From Paractinoplanes bogorensis (GTDB lineage Bacteria; Actinomycetota; Actinomycetes; Mycobacteriales; Micromonosporaceae), in the NCBI RefSeq assembly GCF_018829635.1, contig NZ_JAHKKG010000003.1, positions 496,001 through 560,000 on the forward strand: a stretch of 64,000 bases of DNA, read 5' to 3'. A program made the translations under genes and the position numbers. Positions 8,144 through 17,447 of the stretch are shown here, in pieces. The notes under the pieces were generated by a model, which was not told the origin of the DNA, searched no databases, and was given only the letters and a program-made list of their open reading frames with translations. The stretch's first letter is position 1, and each line of letters opens with the position of its first letter.

Positions 8144-9384
8144 CCGAGGAAACGAGAGACATGACCGATAATGACCACGCCGTACGGATCCTGCGGACGT
8201 TGCCCGACCAGCCCCCGGCCCCCTCGACCGTCGATGTGGCCCGCACGATGACCGAGGGCCGGCGCCGACGGCGGATGCGCCGCTGGGCGGCCGGCACGGC
8301 GACGGCAGCGGTGACCGTGGTCGCGGCGGCCGGGGCAACCGTGTTGATGCGGGAGACGCCACCCGCCCCGGCACCACCGGTAGCCGGCCCGTCGACGAAG
8401 GCCACCCCGTCGCCGAAAGCCGGCCCGGTGGTGCCGGTCCCGACCGGCTGCCAGGTGACCAAGCTGCCCACCAGCGGCGTCACCAAGGCCCTGACCACGG
8501 CCGGCGACCCGAGCGGCCGCTATCACGCCGGGCGCGTCTATCCCGACGGCGCGTCCGTGCGCACGGTGATCTGGGACAACGGGAAGCTGCGGCCGGTGCC
8601 CGCGATGCCCGGGCTCGACGCCAGCTTCGAGGACATCAACTCGTCCGGCGTCGCCGTCGGCTACAGCTTCGACGACGCCGGAGAGCAGGCGTACGTGCTG
8701 CAGGGCACCCGGGTGACCCGGCTCGCCGGAGGCCGGGCCGCCGCGGCCGCGATCAACGACGCGGGCGTCATCGTCGGCACGCTGGGCGAGAGCCGGTCGG
8801 CCGGCTTCCCGGCCCGGTGGTCGTCGCCGTCGGCCACCCCGGTCAAGCTGCCGATGCCGTCCGGGTTCACCGGCGGTGACGCGGTCGCGGTGGGGGAGGA
8901 CGGTACGGTCGTCGGCCGGATCTATCGCCCCGACACTGACGGCACGGGCTACCTCTGGCTCGCCGACGGCACCGCCCGGCTGATGCCGATGCCGACCGTC
9001 GACGGCGCCGAGGCGACCGCCTTCTGGCCGGAATCGATCAGCGGCGACGGGGTGTTCGGGCGGGCGGTGCGGGACGACGGGGAGGCGCGCACCTTCGCCT
9101 CGTACCGGTACCGGATCTCGACCGGGAAGTACGAGCCACTGCCGGCCGAGCTGGGCCCGCCGGCGATCGGCGCCACCAACGGCCGGGTGCTCGGGACGAC
9201 CAACGACAACGCGGCGGTCATGATCGCCGGCACCGAAGTCGTCAAGCTGCCCAAGTACCAGGGTCTCAAGGAGTACGTGGTGACCAGCCTGAGCGCCGAC
9301 GGCAAGGTGGCCTCCGGTTACTCCACCGACACCACCCCGGAGGAAGCAGTGGCCAACCGTCCCCTGACATGGACCTGCCGGTAG
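8140..9384 (+). CDS. Single-pass membrane protein with HAF-like extracellular repeats, possible anti-sigma partner
   Basis: A 414-residue protein. Residues 1-45 form a cytoplasmic tail, about 48-68 are a transmembrane helix (GTATAAVTVVAAAGATVLM), a Pro/Thr-rich linker follows, and the rest is a beta-propeller-like extracellular region. The recurring pattern DINSSGVAVGYSF, INDAGVIVGTLGE and VGEDGTVVGRIY is that of HAF repeats. Coupling to the sigma gene by ATGA suggests it is a transmembrane partner or anti-sigma factor, but no ZAS zinc motif is visible in the short N-terminal domain. A second ATG at 8161 is possible. Confidence 0.75.
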   Translation: MTEETRDMTDNDHAVRILRTLPDQPPAPSTVDVARTMTEGRRRRRMRRWAAGTATAAVTVVAAAGATVLMRETPPAPAPPVAGPSTKATPSPKAGPVVPVPTGCQVTKLPTSGVTKALTTAGDPSGRYHAGRVYPDGASVRTVIWDNGKLRPVPAMPGLDASFEDINSSGVAVGYSFDDAGEQAYVLQGTRVTRLAGGRAAAAAINDAGVIVGTLGESRSAGFPARWSSPSATPVKLPMPSGFTGGDAVAVGEDGTVVGRIYRPDTDGTGYLWLADGTARLMPMPTVDGAEATAFWPESISGDGVFGRAVRDDGEARTFASYRYRISTGKYEPLPAELGPPAIGATNGRVLGTTNDNAAVMIAGTEVVKLPKYQGLKEYVVTSLSADGKVASGYSTDTTPEEAVANRPLTWTCR

Positions 9385-9408
9385 GAACCCGTCACTATCC
9401 TCGCCGTC

Positions 9409-9788
9409 ATGGTGCTTTCCGGACGGCGGGTGGACATGATCGTGGCCGCGGCGGTGGCCGGGCTCTCCACCTGGTGGTGGCACCAGTTCCGGTTCGGCGG
9501 GCTGGTCTTCGGGCTGCTGGCCGGGCGGTGCTGCTCGAGCGTCGCCGCCGGCCGCTGCCGGTGCTCGCGGCCGTGGTGGTGCTGACCGGGGCCGGGCAGC
9601 TCTCCGGCTTCGCCGCCGTGGTCTGGGCGGCCGCGCTGACCATGCGTTTTGTGCGGCAGCAACGGGTCACCGCGGCCGAGCGCCGGGACGCCGCCGAGCG
9701 CGAGCGGACCCAGCTGACCCGGCTCGCCGTGGCCGAGGAGCGGGCCACGATCGCCCGGGAACTGCACGACATCGTGGCGCATTCGCTG
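9409..9788 (+). pseudogene. Histidine kinase remnant with frameshift and truncation
   Basis: From ATG 9409 the frame reads a hydrophobic start (MIVAAAVAGLSTWWWHQF and GGLVFGLLAG), then becomes nonsense after about 9526. The continuation is found in another frame from about 9528 (VLLERRRRPLPVLAAVVVL, then FVRQQRVTAAERRDAAERER). It ends in the dimerisation/phosphoacceptor box ARELHDIVAHSL with its histidine at about 9764. Immediately after this box the homology stops; no catalytic ATPase domain remains. This is the front of a HisKA_3 sensor kinase carrying one frameshift, joined to an unrelated gene remnant. Confidence 0.72.
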
Positions 9789-10200
9789 TTCCTGGTCACC
9801 GCGAGCACGGACGTCAGCCTGCTCCCGCCCGAGCTGGTCGACGTGGTGCGGGCACAGCCGGAGATCGGCGCGGTGCGTCCCGACGTCCAGACCGACGGCG
9901 GCCTCTCGATCCTGCTCGACCTTGCAGGCCGATCCGGCGCCCGGCGTCTCCGACGATGACGCCCGGGCCGCCCTCGACCGGGCCCTGCTCGGCTTCCCCG
10001 AGGCGGTCGTCTACGACAAGGCGCAGTACGTGCAGTGCCTGAACGCCCGGCTCGACCAGGGCGGGCCGACCCTCGTGATCCCGTGGGAGCGGCTGGCCGT
10101 GCTGGTCGCCGTGGCCGTGCTCGCGGCGCTGACCGCCTCGGTGCTACCGGCCCGGCGCGCGGTCCGCCACTCGGTCACCGCGAACCTCGCCGCCGAGTGA
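9789..10200 (+). pseudogene. C-terminal remnant of an FtsX-type ABC transporter permease
   Basis: The stretch 9789-9918 reads DVSLLPPELVDVVRAQPEIG in one frame, and 9919-10200 reads LQADPAPGVSDDDARAALDR and then IPWERLAVLVAVAVLAALTA in another. The final helix followed by VLPARRAVRHSV is the typical end of MacB/FtsX-like permeases. The piece lacks the N-terminal helices and most of the extracellular domain, and itself needs a frame change near 9919. It is the tail of a lost permease fused to the kinase remnant. Confidence 0.65.
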
Positions 10201-10253
10201 GCGGCCGAGCTTGCCGCCGACCTCGCCGCCGGGTGAGCGGCCAAGCTTGCCGC
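10184..10253 (+). repeat. Two-copy 36-base tandem repeat spanning a stop codon
   Basis: A 34-base unit at 10184-10217 recurs at 10220-10253 with two mismatches, a period of 36 bases. The first copy holds the TGA stop of the permease remnant (10198-10200); the shared core is GTGAGCGGCC followed by AGCTTGCCGC. It looks like replication slippage at a gene end. Confidence 0.8.
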
Positions 10254-10267
10254 GACGTTAACGCAGG

Positions 10268-10277
10268 ATGCATGCAT
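10268..10277. promoter_or_regulatory. ATGCATGCAT palindrome, candidate FadR/GntR operator
   Basis: A perfect ten-base palindrome lies 163 bases before the first gene of the catabolic operon. The same decamer, with a sister TTGCATGCAA, stands in front of the FCD-GntR gene at 27607. FCD-type GntR repressors use short palindromes of this shape. The GntR gene at the end of this operon (21924) is the obvious candidate to bind it. Confidence 0.5.
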
Positions 10278-10439
10278 ACAATCGGCCGCACCTGGATACG
10301 TACGGGAAGAGGGTGGTTTGTGGCTTTTAAACGGCTCTGAGCTGCGACTTCATCTCATGGAAACAGCCTATTGACCGTGCCCTGGATCACATGCCAGTCT
10401 GCGATTGCGTACAACTGGCGCCGACAAAGGGGTGGCACG

Positions 10440-11647
10440 GTGGTCGAATTCTCGAGAGCCGGGAGACGGCTCCGTCTAACTAGCGCGATGATCGGACTGG
10501 CCGGCCTGCTGCTCACCGCGAGCGCCTGCGGGGGCGGCGACGACAGCGGGGACAGCGGCGCGGCCGGTCCGGTCAACGACGCGTACACGCAGCAGGCGGC
10601 CGAGCTGATCAAGACCGGCACCAACGGCATGCTGTATTTCGAGGGGGCAGAGAAGGACATCACCCTCGACAAGATCAAGCCCTACCAGGACTGGTCGGGC
10701 CCGACCCAGTCGGTCAAGCCGGCGGCCGGCGCCAAGATCGACGTGATCGTCTGCAACATCGGCACCTCGTGCGAAGAGGTCGGCAAGAAAGTCCAGAGCA
10801 TCGCCCAGGGCCTGGGCTGGACCGCCGAGATCCTGGACGGCCAGGGCAGCCCCGAGGGCTTCCAGAAGGCGTTCTCGACCGCCGCCGCCAACAAGCCGGA
10901 CGCGGTGATCACCATCGCCATCCCGGAGAACCAGGTCGCCGACGGCATCGCCGAGCTGCACAAGTCCTCGATCCCGGTGGTCGGCGTCTCGGCCGTGGCC
11001 GAGGGCGGCGCCGAGAGCTTCGACGCCCACGTGTCCAGCCGCGAGACGTTCCAGGCGGTGCTCGAGGTGACCAAGGCGATCGCCGACTCGGGCGGCAAGG
11101 CCAAGGCCGTCTTCCTGTGGGATGTCGGCTATCCGCACCTGGTCGAGGCGCTCAACACCAGCAAGAAGGTGTTCGAGGGCTGCACCGGCTGCCAGCTGCT
11201 GGAGGTGCGCGAGCGGACCCTCAAGCAGGCACTCGACCCGATCGAGATGCAGAACATCACGACCTCGCTGCTCCAGAAGTACGGAAACGATCTGCAGTAC
11301 ATCTTCACCCCGTACGGAAACGGGGTGGAGAGCATCACGGCCGCGCTGCAGGCGGCCGGCCGCACCGACGTCAAGGTGATGAGCAAGAACGCCGAGCCCG
11401 AGCGCCTGGCCGCGGTGGCCAAGGGCACCCAGTTCGCCGACTTCGGGGCGGTGCGCGGCTGGAACGCCTACGCCGCGGTCGACCAGGTCAACCGGCTGCT
11501 GGCCAAGCAGGAGCCGCTGCCCGACGCCGAGCAGGGCATCCCGGCCACGGTCTTCGACAAGACCAACGCACCGCAGGACGGCAAGGTCAACTGGGACAGC
11601 TACGTCAACTACGCCGAGCGGTACACGCAGATGTGGAGCGCCGCGCA

Positions 11648-11651
<4 letters not shown>
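10440..11651 (+). CDS. Substrate-binding lipoprotein of an FrcABC-type ABC importer
   Basis: A 403-residue extracellular binding protein. The signal peptide ends in the lipobox LTASAC with Cys30 as the lipidated residue, followed by an acidic, glycine-rich linker. The body has the two-lobed Peripla_BP_4 pattern (KIDVIVCNIGTSCEEVGKK, PDAVITIAIPENQVADG, FTPYGNGVESITAAL). I chose GTG 10440, preceded by AAAGGGG. It begins an operon with GTGA and ATGA overlaps to the ATPase and permease genes. Neighbours are acyl-CoA catabolic, so the ligand is more likely an organic acid or aromatic compound than a sugar, although the fold is the sugar-binding one. Confidence 0.88.
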
Positions 11652-12396
<745 letters not shown>

Positions 12397-12400
<4 letters not shown>

Positions 12401-13470
12401 CACTTCTGAAGGAGCGGGCGAAGGTACGGCAGAGCGCCGACCGCTCGGCCGCCGGGCTCGGGGAGCGCCTGGTCGACGGGGTGGGCCGGTTCGGGCTGAT
12501 CGGCCTGCTGGTCCTGGTGATCGCGCTGTTCTCGGCGCTCAGCCCGGACACGTTCTTCACCACCACCAACTTCCGCCTGATCCTGGTCAACCAGACGGTC
12601 ACCGTGCTGGTGGCGCTGGCCGCGACGATCCCGTTGCTGGCGCACTATCTGGACGCGTCGGTCGGCCCGATGCTCGGCCTGGCCCAGGGGCTCTGCGTCT
12701 GGCTGGTCGTGAACGGCACGCCGATCGGGATCGCCGTCGTCCTGACTCTGCTGGCCGGCGTCGTCGTCGGACTGCTGAACACGCTGCTGGTGCTCAAGTT
12801 CGGGATGACCTCGATCATCGCAACGCTGGCCTCGGGCAGCCTGCTGGTCGGCCTGCTCTACGCCATCACCGGTGGCCGGGTCATCTTCGAGAACGTGCCC
12901 GACGGCTTCACCACGATCGCGCGGGGCGACCTGTTCGGCATCCCGCTGCCGCTGATCTACGTGACGCTGATCGTCCTGGTGCTCGAGTTCCTGGTCGTGT
13001 GGACGCCGTTCGGGCAGCGGCTCTACGCGATGGACGGCAACCTGCGCGGTGCGGCCCGGGCCGGCATCAACGTCAATTCCTATGCCGTACGGGCGTTCGT
13101 GGGCGCCGCCGTGCTCTCCTCGGCGGCCGGCATCCTGCTCGCCTCGCGCATCGGTTCGGCCCAGCCCACGGTCGGCCAGCAGTTCCTGTTGCCGGCGTTC
13201 GCGGCCGCCTTCCTCGGCGCCGCGGTGCTGCGCCCGGGCCGGGTCAACGTGCTCGGCACGGTCATCGCCGCCTACTTCGTCAGTTTCACCATCGCCGGCC
13301 TGCAGCACCTGGGCGCGCCGACCTGGATCGAATTCATCTTCAACGGCCTGGCCGTCATCGCCGGTGTCTCGCTGGCCGCGTTCGCGGTCAAGCGCCGGCG
13401 GCAGCTCGCCGTACGCCACGTCGAGCGCCTCGAACAGGGCGCCGGCCACACGGAGGGAAGGGCAGCATGA
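12397..13470 (+). CDS. ABC importer permease, RbsC/FrcC type
   Basis: A 357-residue inner-membrane permease of the BPD_transp_2 family, with about eight to ten hydrophobic helices. Typical segments are GLVNTLLVLKFGMTSIIATLASG-like text near residues 124-150 and AARAGINVNSYAVRAFV near 220, the cytoplasmic loop that contacts the ATPase. ATG 12397 overlaps the ATPase stop. The C-terminal tail is arginine-rich and cytoplasmic. Its stop overlaps the amidohydrolase start, so transporter and enzyme genes form one coupled unit. Confidence 0.92.
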
Positions 13471-14516
13471 AGGACGACTTCTTCGTCTTCGACAACGCGA
13501 TCCACATGTACAAGCTCACCGAGGACAACGTCGACTTCCAGCACGGCGGCATCGAACGCACCAACGCGCTGGTCGAGTACGCCAAGAAGTTCTCCGGGCC
13601 GGGCTACCCGTACGACGACATCACCGGCCGCGAGCTGGCCGTCGAGGACGCGTACCGGCTGATGTTCGACGAGTCGGACACCGACATCGCGATGGCCCAG
13701 ACCGTGCCCAGCCACGGTGGCTGGAAGCTCGGATTCTCGCCGGCCGAGAACAACTGGAAGCTCAAGGAGGCGTACCCCGACCGGGTCCTTTTCTGCGGCG
13801 GCGTCGACCCGATCACCCACGGCCACTACGGCGCCGTGAACGAGGCGATCCGCCAGATCAAGGAGTGGGGCGCGGTCAGCTTCAAGTTCTATCAGGCGCA
13901 CTCCGGCGGTGTGCACTGGCAGATCGACGACCGCCAGGTGGCCTACCCGCTGTGGGAGGCGCTTCTCGAGAACGGCGTCAACAACGTCCAGTTCCACAAG
14001 GGACTCGCGTTCAACACCCAGCACATCAAAGACCTTCAGCCGTACGACCTGGAGCGCGCGGCCCAGGACTTCCCGGAGATGAACTTCATCGTCCACCACC
14101 TGGGCGACCCGTTCATCAACGAGACCATCAACATCGCCGCCCGCTACGAGAACATCCACCTCGCGCTGACCGCCTGGATCAATCAGTATCCGGTCGCGCC
14201 GCGGGCCGCCCTGCACGCCATCGGCAAATGCCTGATGCACGTCGGGCCGGACCGGCTGCTGTGGGGTTCCGAAGCGTTCGTGTGGCCCAAGGTGCAGGCC
14301 TACATCGACCTGTTCGCCGGCATGGAGATGCCCGAGGACCTGCAGGACGGCTACGGCTATCCGCCGCTCACCCACGAGGTCAAAGCGAAGATCTTCGGGC
14401 TCAACTTCGCCAAGCTGATGGGCATCGACGTCGACGTCAAGCTCAAGGAGCTCTACGGCAACGGCAAGAAGAAGGGCAAGAAGGCGACCAGGAAGGCGGC
14501 GCGTCATGGCAAGTGA
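13467..14516 (+). CDS. Amidohydrolase-family protein (decarboxylase-like) with Lys-rich tail
   Basis: A 349-residue TIM-barrel protein of the amidohydrolase_2 group, which contains ACMSD and resorcylate-type decarboxylases and some hydrolases. Later ligand positions are visible: His in NVQFHKGLAFN, HH in NFIVHHLGDPF, and an acidic residue in LLWGSEAFVWPK where decarboxylases usually have Asp. The N-terminal HxH is replaced by IHMYK, so the metal site is unusual. The last 20 or so residues are almost all Lys, Gly and Arg (GNGKKKGKKATRKAARHGK), possibly for nucleic-acid or protein contact. It overlaps the NifU-like gene by 11 bases. The exact reaction is unknown. Confidence 0.82.
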   Translation: MKDDFFVFDNAIHMYKLTEDNVDFQHGGIERTNALVEYAKKFSGPGYPYDDITGRELAVEDAYRLMFDESDTDIAMAQTVPSHGGWKLGFSPAENNWKLKEAYPDRVLFCGGVDPITHGHYGAVNEAIRQIKEWGAVSFKFYQAHSGGVHWQIDDRQVAYPLWEALLENGVNNVQFHKGLAFNTQHIKDLQPYDLERAAQDFPEMNFIVHHLGDPFINETINIAARYENIHLALTAWINQYPVAPRAALHAIGKCLMHVGPDRLLWGSEAFVWPKVQAYIDLFAGMEMPEDLQDGYGYPPLTHEVKAKIFGLNFAKLMGIDVDVKLKELYGNGKKKGKKATRKAARHGK

Positions 14517-14814
14517 GCGCAAGAAGGTCGCGAAGCGCGCCGATCAGGCTCTCGAAGGCAAGGTGCGTCAGCTCGTCGAGGCGCACGGCGGCGGCATCAC
14601 CGTGGACGTCTCGTCCGAGGGCAACGCCCACATCACTTTCCACGGGCGGTGTGCGGCCTGCCCCTCGGCGCCCGTGACCATGGGCTCGCTCGTGCGGCCC
14701 ACCCTGCTGCAGGTCGAGGGGGTGCGTTCGGTGTCGCGCGACAGCACCGTTTCGCCGTACGCGGAAGCCCGGATCCTCAAGATGTTCGGCCTCGACGACA
14801 AGGAGTGCTCATGA
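14506..14814 (+). CDS. NifU C-terminal-domain-like protein
   Basis: A 102-residue protein resembling the NifU C-terminal (Nfu) Fe-S scaffold domain. It contains the helix LEGKVRQLVEAHGGGI, then beta strands, then the cluster-binding motif GRCAACPSAPVTM with CxxC near residues 49-52. A further cysteine is the penultimate residue (KECS). Nfu proteins carry and hand over 4Fe-4S clusters. Its place inside a catabolic operon, overlapping an amidohydrolase with an odd metal site and followed by a CoA-transferase, is unusual. It may load a cluster into a pathway enzyme encoded elsewhere or into the amidohydrolase; that is inference. Confidence 0.82.
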   Translation: MASERKKVAKRADQALEGKVRQLVEAHGGGITVDVSSEGNAHITFHGRCAACPSAPVTMGSLVRPTLLQVEGVRSVSRDSTVSPYAEARILKMFGLDDKECS

Positions 14815-16019
14815 CCTCGGACTTCGCGGACGGCCCGCTCACCGGAGTCCGCGTCGTCGAGGCCGGGGTGCTGCTGGCCGGCCCGTTCGCCGCCCAGCTC
14901 CTCGGCGACTTCGGGGCCGAGGTGATCAAGGTGGAGGACCCGTCGGCCGGCGACCCGATGCGGCAGTGGGGGCGCGAACGCCCGTACGGGAAATCGCTCT
15001 GGTTCCCGGTCGTCGCCCGCAACAAGAAGTCGGTCACCTGCAACCTGCGGGTGCCCGAGGGCCAGGCGATGATGCGCGAGCTGCTGCGCACGGCCGATGT
15101 CTTCGTGGAGAACTTCCGCCCCGGCACGCTCGAACGCTGGGGTCTCGGGCCGGACGAGCTGCACGAGCTCAACCCGAAACTGGTCGTGGTGCGGGTGACC
15201 GCCTTCGGCCAGGACGGGCCCTACTCGAGCCGGGCCGGCTACGGCTCGATCGGCGAGGCCATGGGCGGCATCCGCTATGTCACCGGTGACCCGTCCACCC
15301 CGCCGAGCCGGATCGGGGTCAGCCTGGGCGACTCGCTGGCCGGCACGTTCGCCGCCCTGGGCGCGATGATGGCGCTGCGGGTGGCCGAACGCACCGGGCA
15401 GGGCCAGGTGGTCGACAGCGCCATCTACGAGTCGGTGCTGGCGATGATGGAATCGCTCATCCCCGAGTACGCGATCGGCGGCTACACCCGCGAACGCACC
15501 GGCTCGATCCTGCCGAATGTGGCCCCCAGCAACGCCTATCCGACCCAGGACGGCGGGACCATCCTGATCGCGGCCAACCAGGACACCGTGTTCCGGCGAC
15601 TGGCCGACTGCATGGGCCGGGCCGAACTGGCCGAGGACCCGCGATACGCCACCCACGCGGCCCGCGGCGAGAACCAGGTCGCCCTGGACGAGCTGGTCGC
15701 CAAGTGGACCGAGAAGTTCGACCAGGCCCCGCTGCTCGAGATGCTGCACGCCTCCGGGGTGCCGGCCGGCTCGGTCTACACGGCGCGGGAGATGCTCTCC
15801 GACGCCCACTTCGCCGCCCGTGAGGCGATCGTCGAGCTCGACCACCCCGAGTTCGGCGCGTTCCCGATGCACAACGTCGCCCCGCGTCTGTCGTCGACGC
15901 CGGGCCGGCTCCGCTGGGTGGGTCCCTCGCTGGGCGAGCACACGGACGACGTGCTGCGCTCGGTTCTCGACTTCGACGACGACCGGATCGCCTCACTCCG
16001 CGCCGCGGGCGCCATCTGA
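14811..16019 (+). CDS. CaiB/BaiF family III CoA-transferase
   Basis: A 402-residue CoA-transferase. The N-terminal LTGVRVVEAGVLLAGPFAAQ and LGDFGAEVIKVEDP, the middle FVENFRPGTLERWGLG, and the C-terminal LGEHTDDVL are hallmarks of the family, which moves CoA between carboxylic acids through an enzyme-bound aspartyl-CoA. The ATG overlaps the NifU-like stop (ATGA). A second CoA-transferase lies 3.4 kb downstream in the same operon, so the pathway probably activates its substrate acid and later recycles CoA, or uses two different donors. Confidence 0.92.
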   Translation: MTSDFADGPLTGVRVVEAGVLLAGPFAAQLLGDFGAEVIKVEDPSAGDPMRQWGRERPYGKSLWFPVVARNKKSVTCNLRVPEGQAMMRELLRTADVFVENFRPGTLERWGLGPDELHELNPKLVVVRVTAFGQDGPYSSRAGYGSIGEAMGGIRYVTGDPSTPPSRIGVSLGDSLAGTFAALGAMMALRVAERTGQGQVVDSAIYESVLAMMESLIPEYAIGGYTRERTGSILPNVAPSNAYPTQDGGTILIAANQDTVFRRLADCMGRAELAEDPRYATHAARGENQVALDELVAKWTEKFDQAPLLEMLHASGVPAGSVYTAREMLSDAHFAAREAIVELDHPEFGAFPMHNVAPRLSSTPGRLRWVGPSLGEHTDDVLRSVLDFDDDRIASLRAAGAI

Positions 16020-16032
16020 ATTGGGGATTGCC

Positions 16033-16458
16033 ATGCCTAAGAACGTCATCAAGAAGCCGTCGATCTCGGCCGCGGCCGCGCGCGCGATGATCGCCGCCGC
16101 CACCGCCAAGGCGGGCGAAATGGGTTTCGCGGTCACCGTGGCCGTGGTCGACGAGAGCGGGGTGCTCAAGGCGTACGAGCGGATGGACGGCGCCGTCCAC
16201 GTCAGCGTGCAACTGGCGCAGGACAAGGCGTTCACCGCGATCGGCTTCGGGCTCAGCACCGACGGCTGGTACGACTTCATCAAGGAGGACGGGCCGCTCG
16301 CGATGGGTGCTCCGGCCGGGATCGACCGGCTGGTCACCTTTGGCGGCGGCTACCCGGTGAAGGTCGACGACGTGGTGGTCGGCGGGATCGGGGTCAGCGG
16401 TGGGCACTACACGCAGGACATGGAGGTCGCGCAGGCCGGCCTGAAGGCGCTCAGTTGA
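16033..16458 (+). CDS. GlcG/HbpS-like protein
   Basis: A 141-residue protein of the GlcG/HbpS (heme-degrading domain) family: ISAAAARAMIAAATAKAGEM, then VTVAVVDESGVLKAYERMDGA, and the C-terminal GGIGVSGGHYTQDMEVAQAGL. HbpS binds heme and senses redox; GlcG-like proteins are common in acid-catabolism operons with unclear function. It lacks a signal peptide, so it is cytoplasmic here. Its stop overlaps the TTG start of the lyase gene by three bases. Confidence 0.88.
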   Translation: MPKNVIKKPSISAAAARAMIAAATAKAGEMGFAVTVAVVDESGVLKAYERMDGAVHVSVQLAQDKAFTAIGFGLSTDGWYDFIKEDGPLAMGAPAGIDRLVTFGGGYPVKVDDVVVGGIGVSGGHYTQDMEVAQAGLKALS

Positions 16459-17447
16459 CCGTCGAGATCGTCGAGGTCGGCCCGCGCGACGGCCTGCAGA
16501 ACCATCCGGCCGTGGTGGCGACGGCGGACAAGGTTTCGCTGGTGGAGCGGGCGGTCGCGGCCGGCACGTCCCGGGTCGAGGTGACGAGCTTCGTCAACCC
16601 GGCCCGGGTGCCGCAGCTGGCCGACGCCGATGCGGTGATGGACGGCGTGCGGTCGGTGCCCGGGCTGACCCGGATCGGGCTGGTGATGAACTCGCGTGGG
16701 CTCGACCGGGCCCTCGCGGCGGGGGCCGACGAAATCAATTTCGTGGTGGTCGCGAGCGACACGTTCAGCGTCCGCAATCAGGGGATGCCGTTCTCGTCCT
16801 CGGTCGCTCTGGTCCGGTCGTTGCTGCCCCGGGTTCACGACGCCGGCTTGCGGGCCTCGCTCACGGTCGGGGCCACGTTCGGGTGTCCGTTCGAGGGTTC
16901 GGTGCCACTCGACCGGGTGCTGGGGATCGTTTCGGATCTCGACGGGGTGGACGAGGTCTCGCTGGCCGACACGATCGGGGTGGCGGTGCCGTCCGATGTG
17001 GACAAGGCGTTCACGCGGGTGCGGTCGGTCACGGGGGCGCCGCTGCGCTGCCACTTCCACAACACGCGGAATCTGGGGTCGGCCAATGTGCTGGCCGCGG
17101 TCGATGCGGGGGTGCGGGCGGTGGACGCCAGCATGGGTGGGATCGGTGGTTGTCCGTTCGCGCCGGCCGCGACCGGGAATGTCGCCACCGAGGACGTGGT
17201 GTACGCGCTCGAGCGGTCGGGGCATGTCACCGGTGTTGACCCCGAGGTTGCGGCGGCCAATGCGATCTGGCTCGGCACGGTGCTGGGCGAGCCGGTGCCG
17301 GGGTTGTTGAGCCGATCCGGAGGCTTTCCGTCCGGTTTTTCAGCTTTTGCGGCCAGCCATCCCGAGCCCCCACCCGCCCTGGGGAGTGGAAGAGAAGATA
17401 CGCCCTGTCAAACCGCCGGACCGAGTTATCCACAGGGGGAGTCGTGA
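16455..17447 (+). CDS. Hydroxymethylglutaryl-CoA lyase family protein
   Basis: A 330-residue DRE-TIM aldolase. VEVGPRDGLQN carries the catalytic Arg-Asp pair, SFVNP and CHFHNTRNLG provide metal ligands, and GIGGCPFAPAATGNVATED holds the catalytic cysteine loop of HMG-CoA lyases. These enzymes cleave 3-hydroxy-3-methyl acyl-CoAs to acetyl-CoA and a ketone or keto acid. The start is TTG 16455, inside the upstream stop (TTGA). After the usual family end (GLLSRSGGFP) there is an extra Pro/Ser-rich tail of about 45 residues. Confidence 0.88.
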   Translation: MTVEIVEVGPRDGLQNHPAVVATADKVSLVERAVAAGTSRVEVTSFVNPARVPQLADADAVMDGVRSVPGLTRIGLVMNSRGLDRALAAGADEINFVVVASDTFSVRNQGMPFSSSVALVRSLLPRVHDAGLRASLTVGATFGCPFEGSVPLDRVLGIVSDLDGVDEVSLADTIGVAVPSDVDKAFTRVRSVTGAPLRCHFHNTRNLGSANVLAAVDAGVRAVDASMGGIGGCPFAPAATGNVATEDVVYALERSGHVTGVDPEVAAANAIWLGTVLGEPVPGLLSRSGGFPSGFSAFAASHPEPPPALGSGREDTPCQTAGPSYPQGES

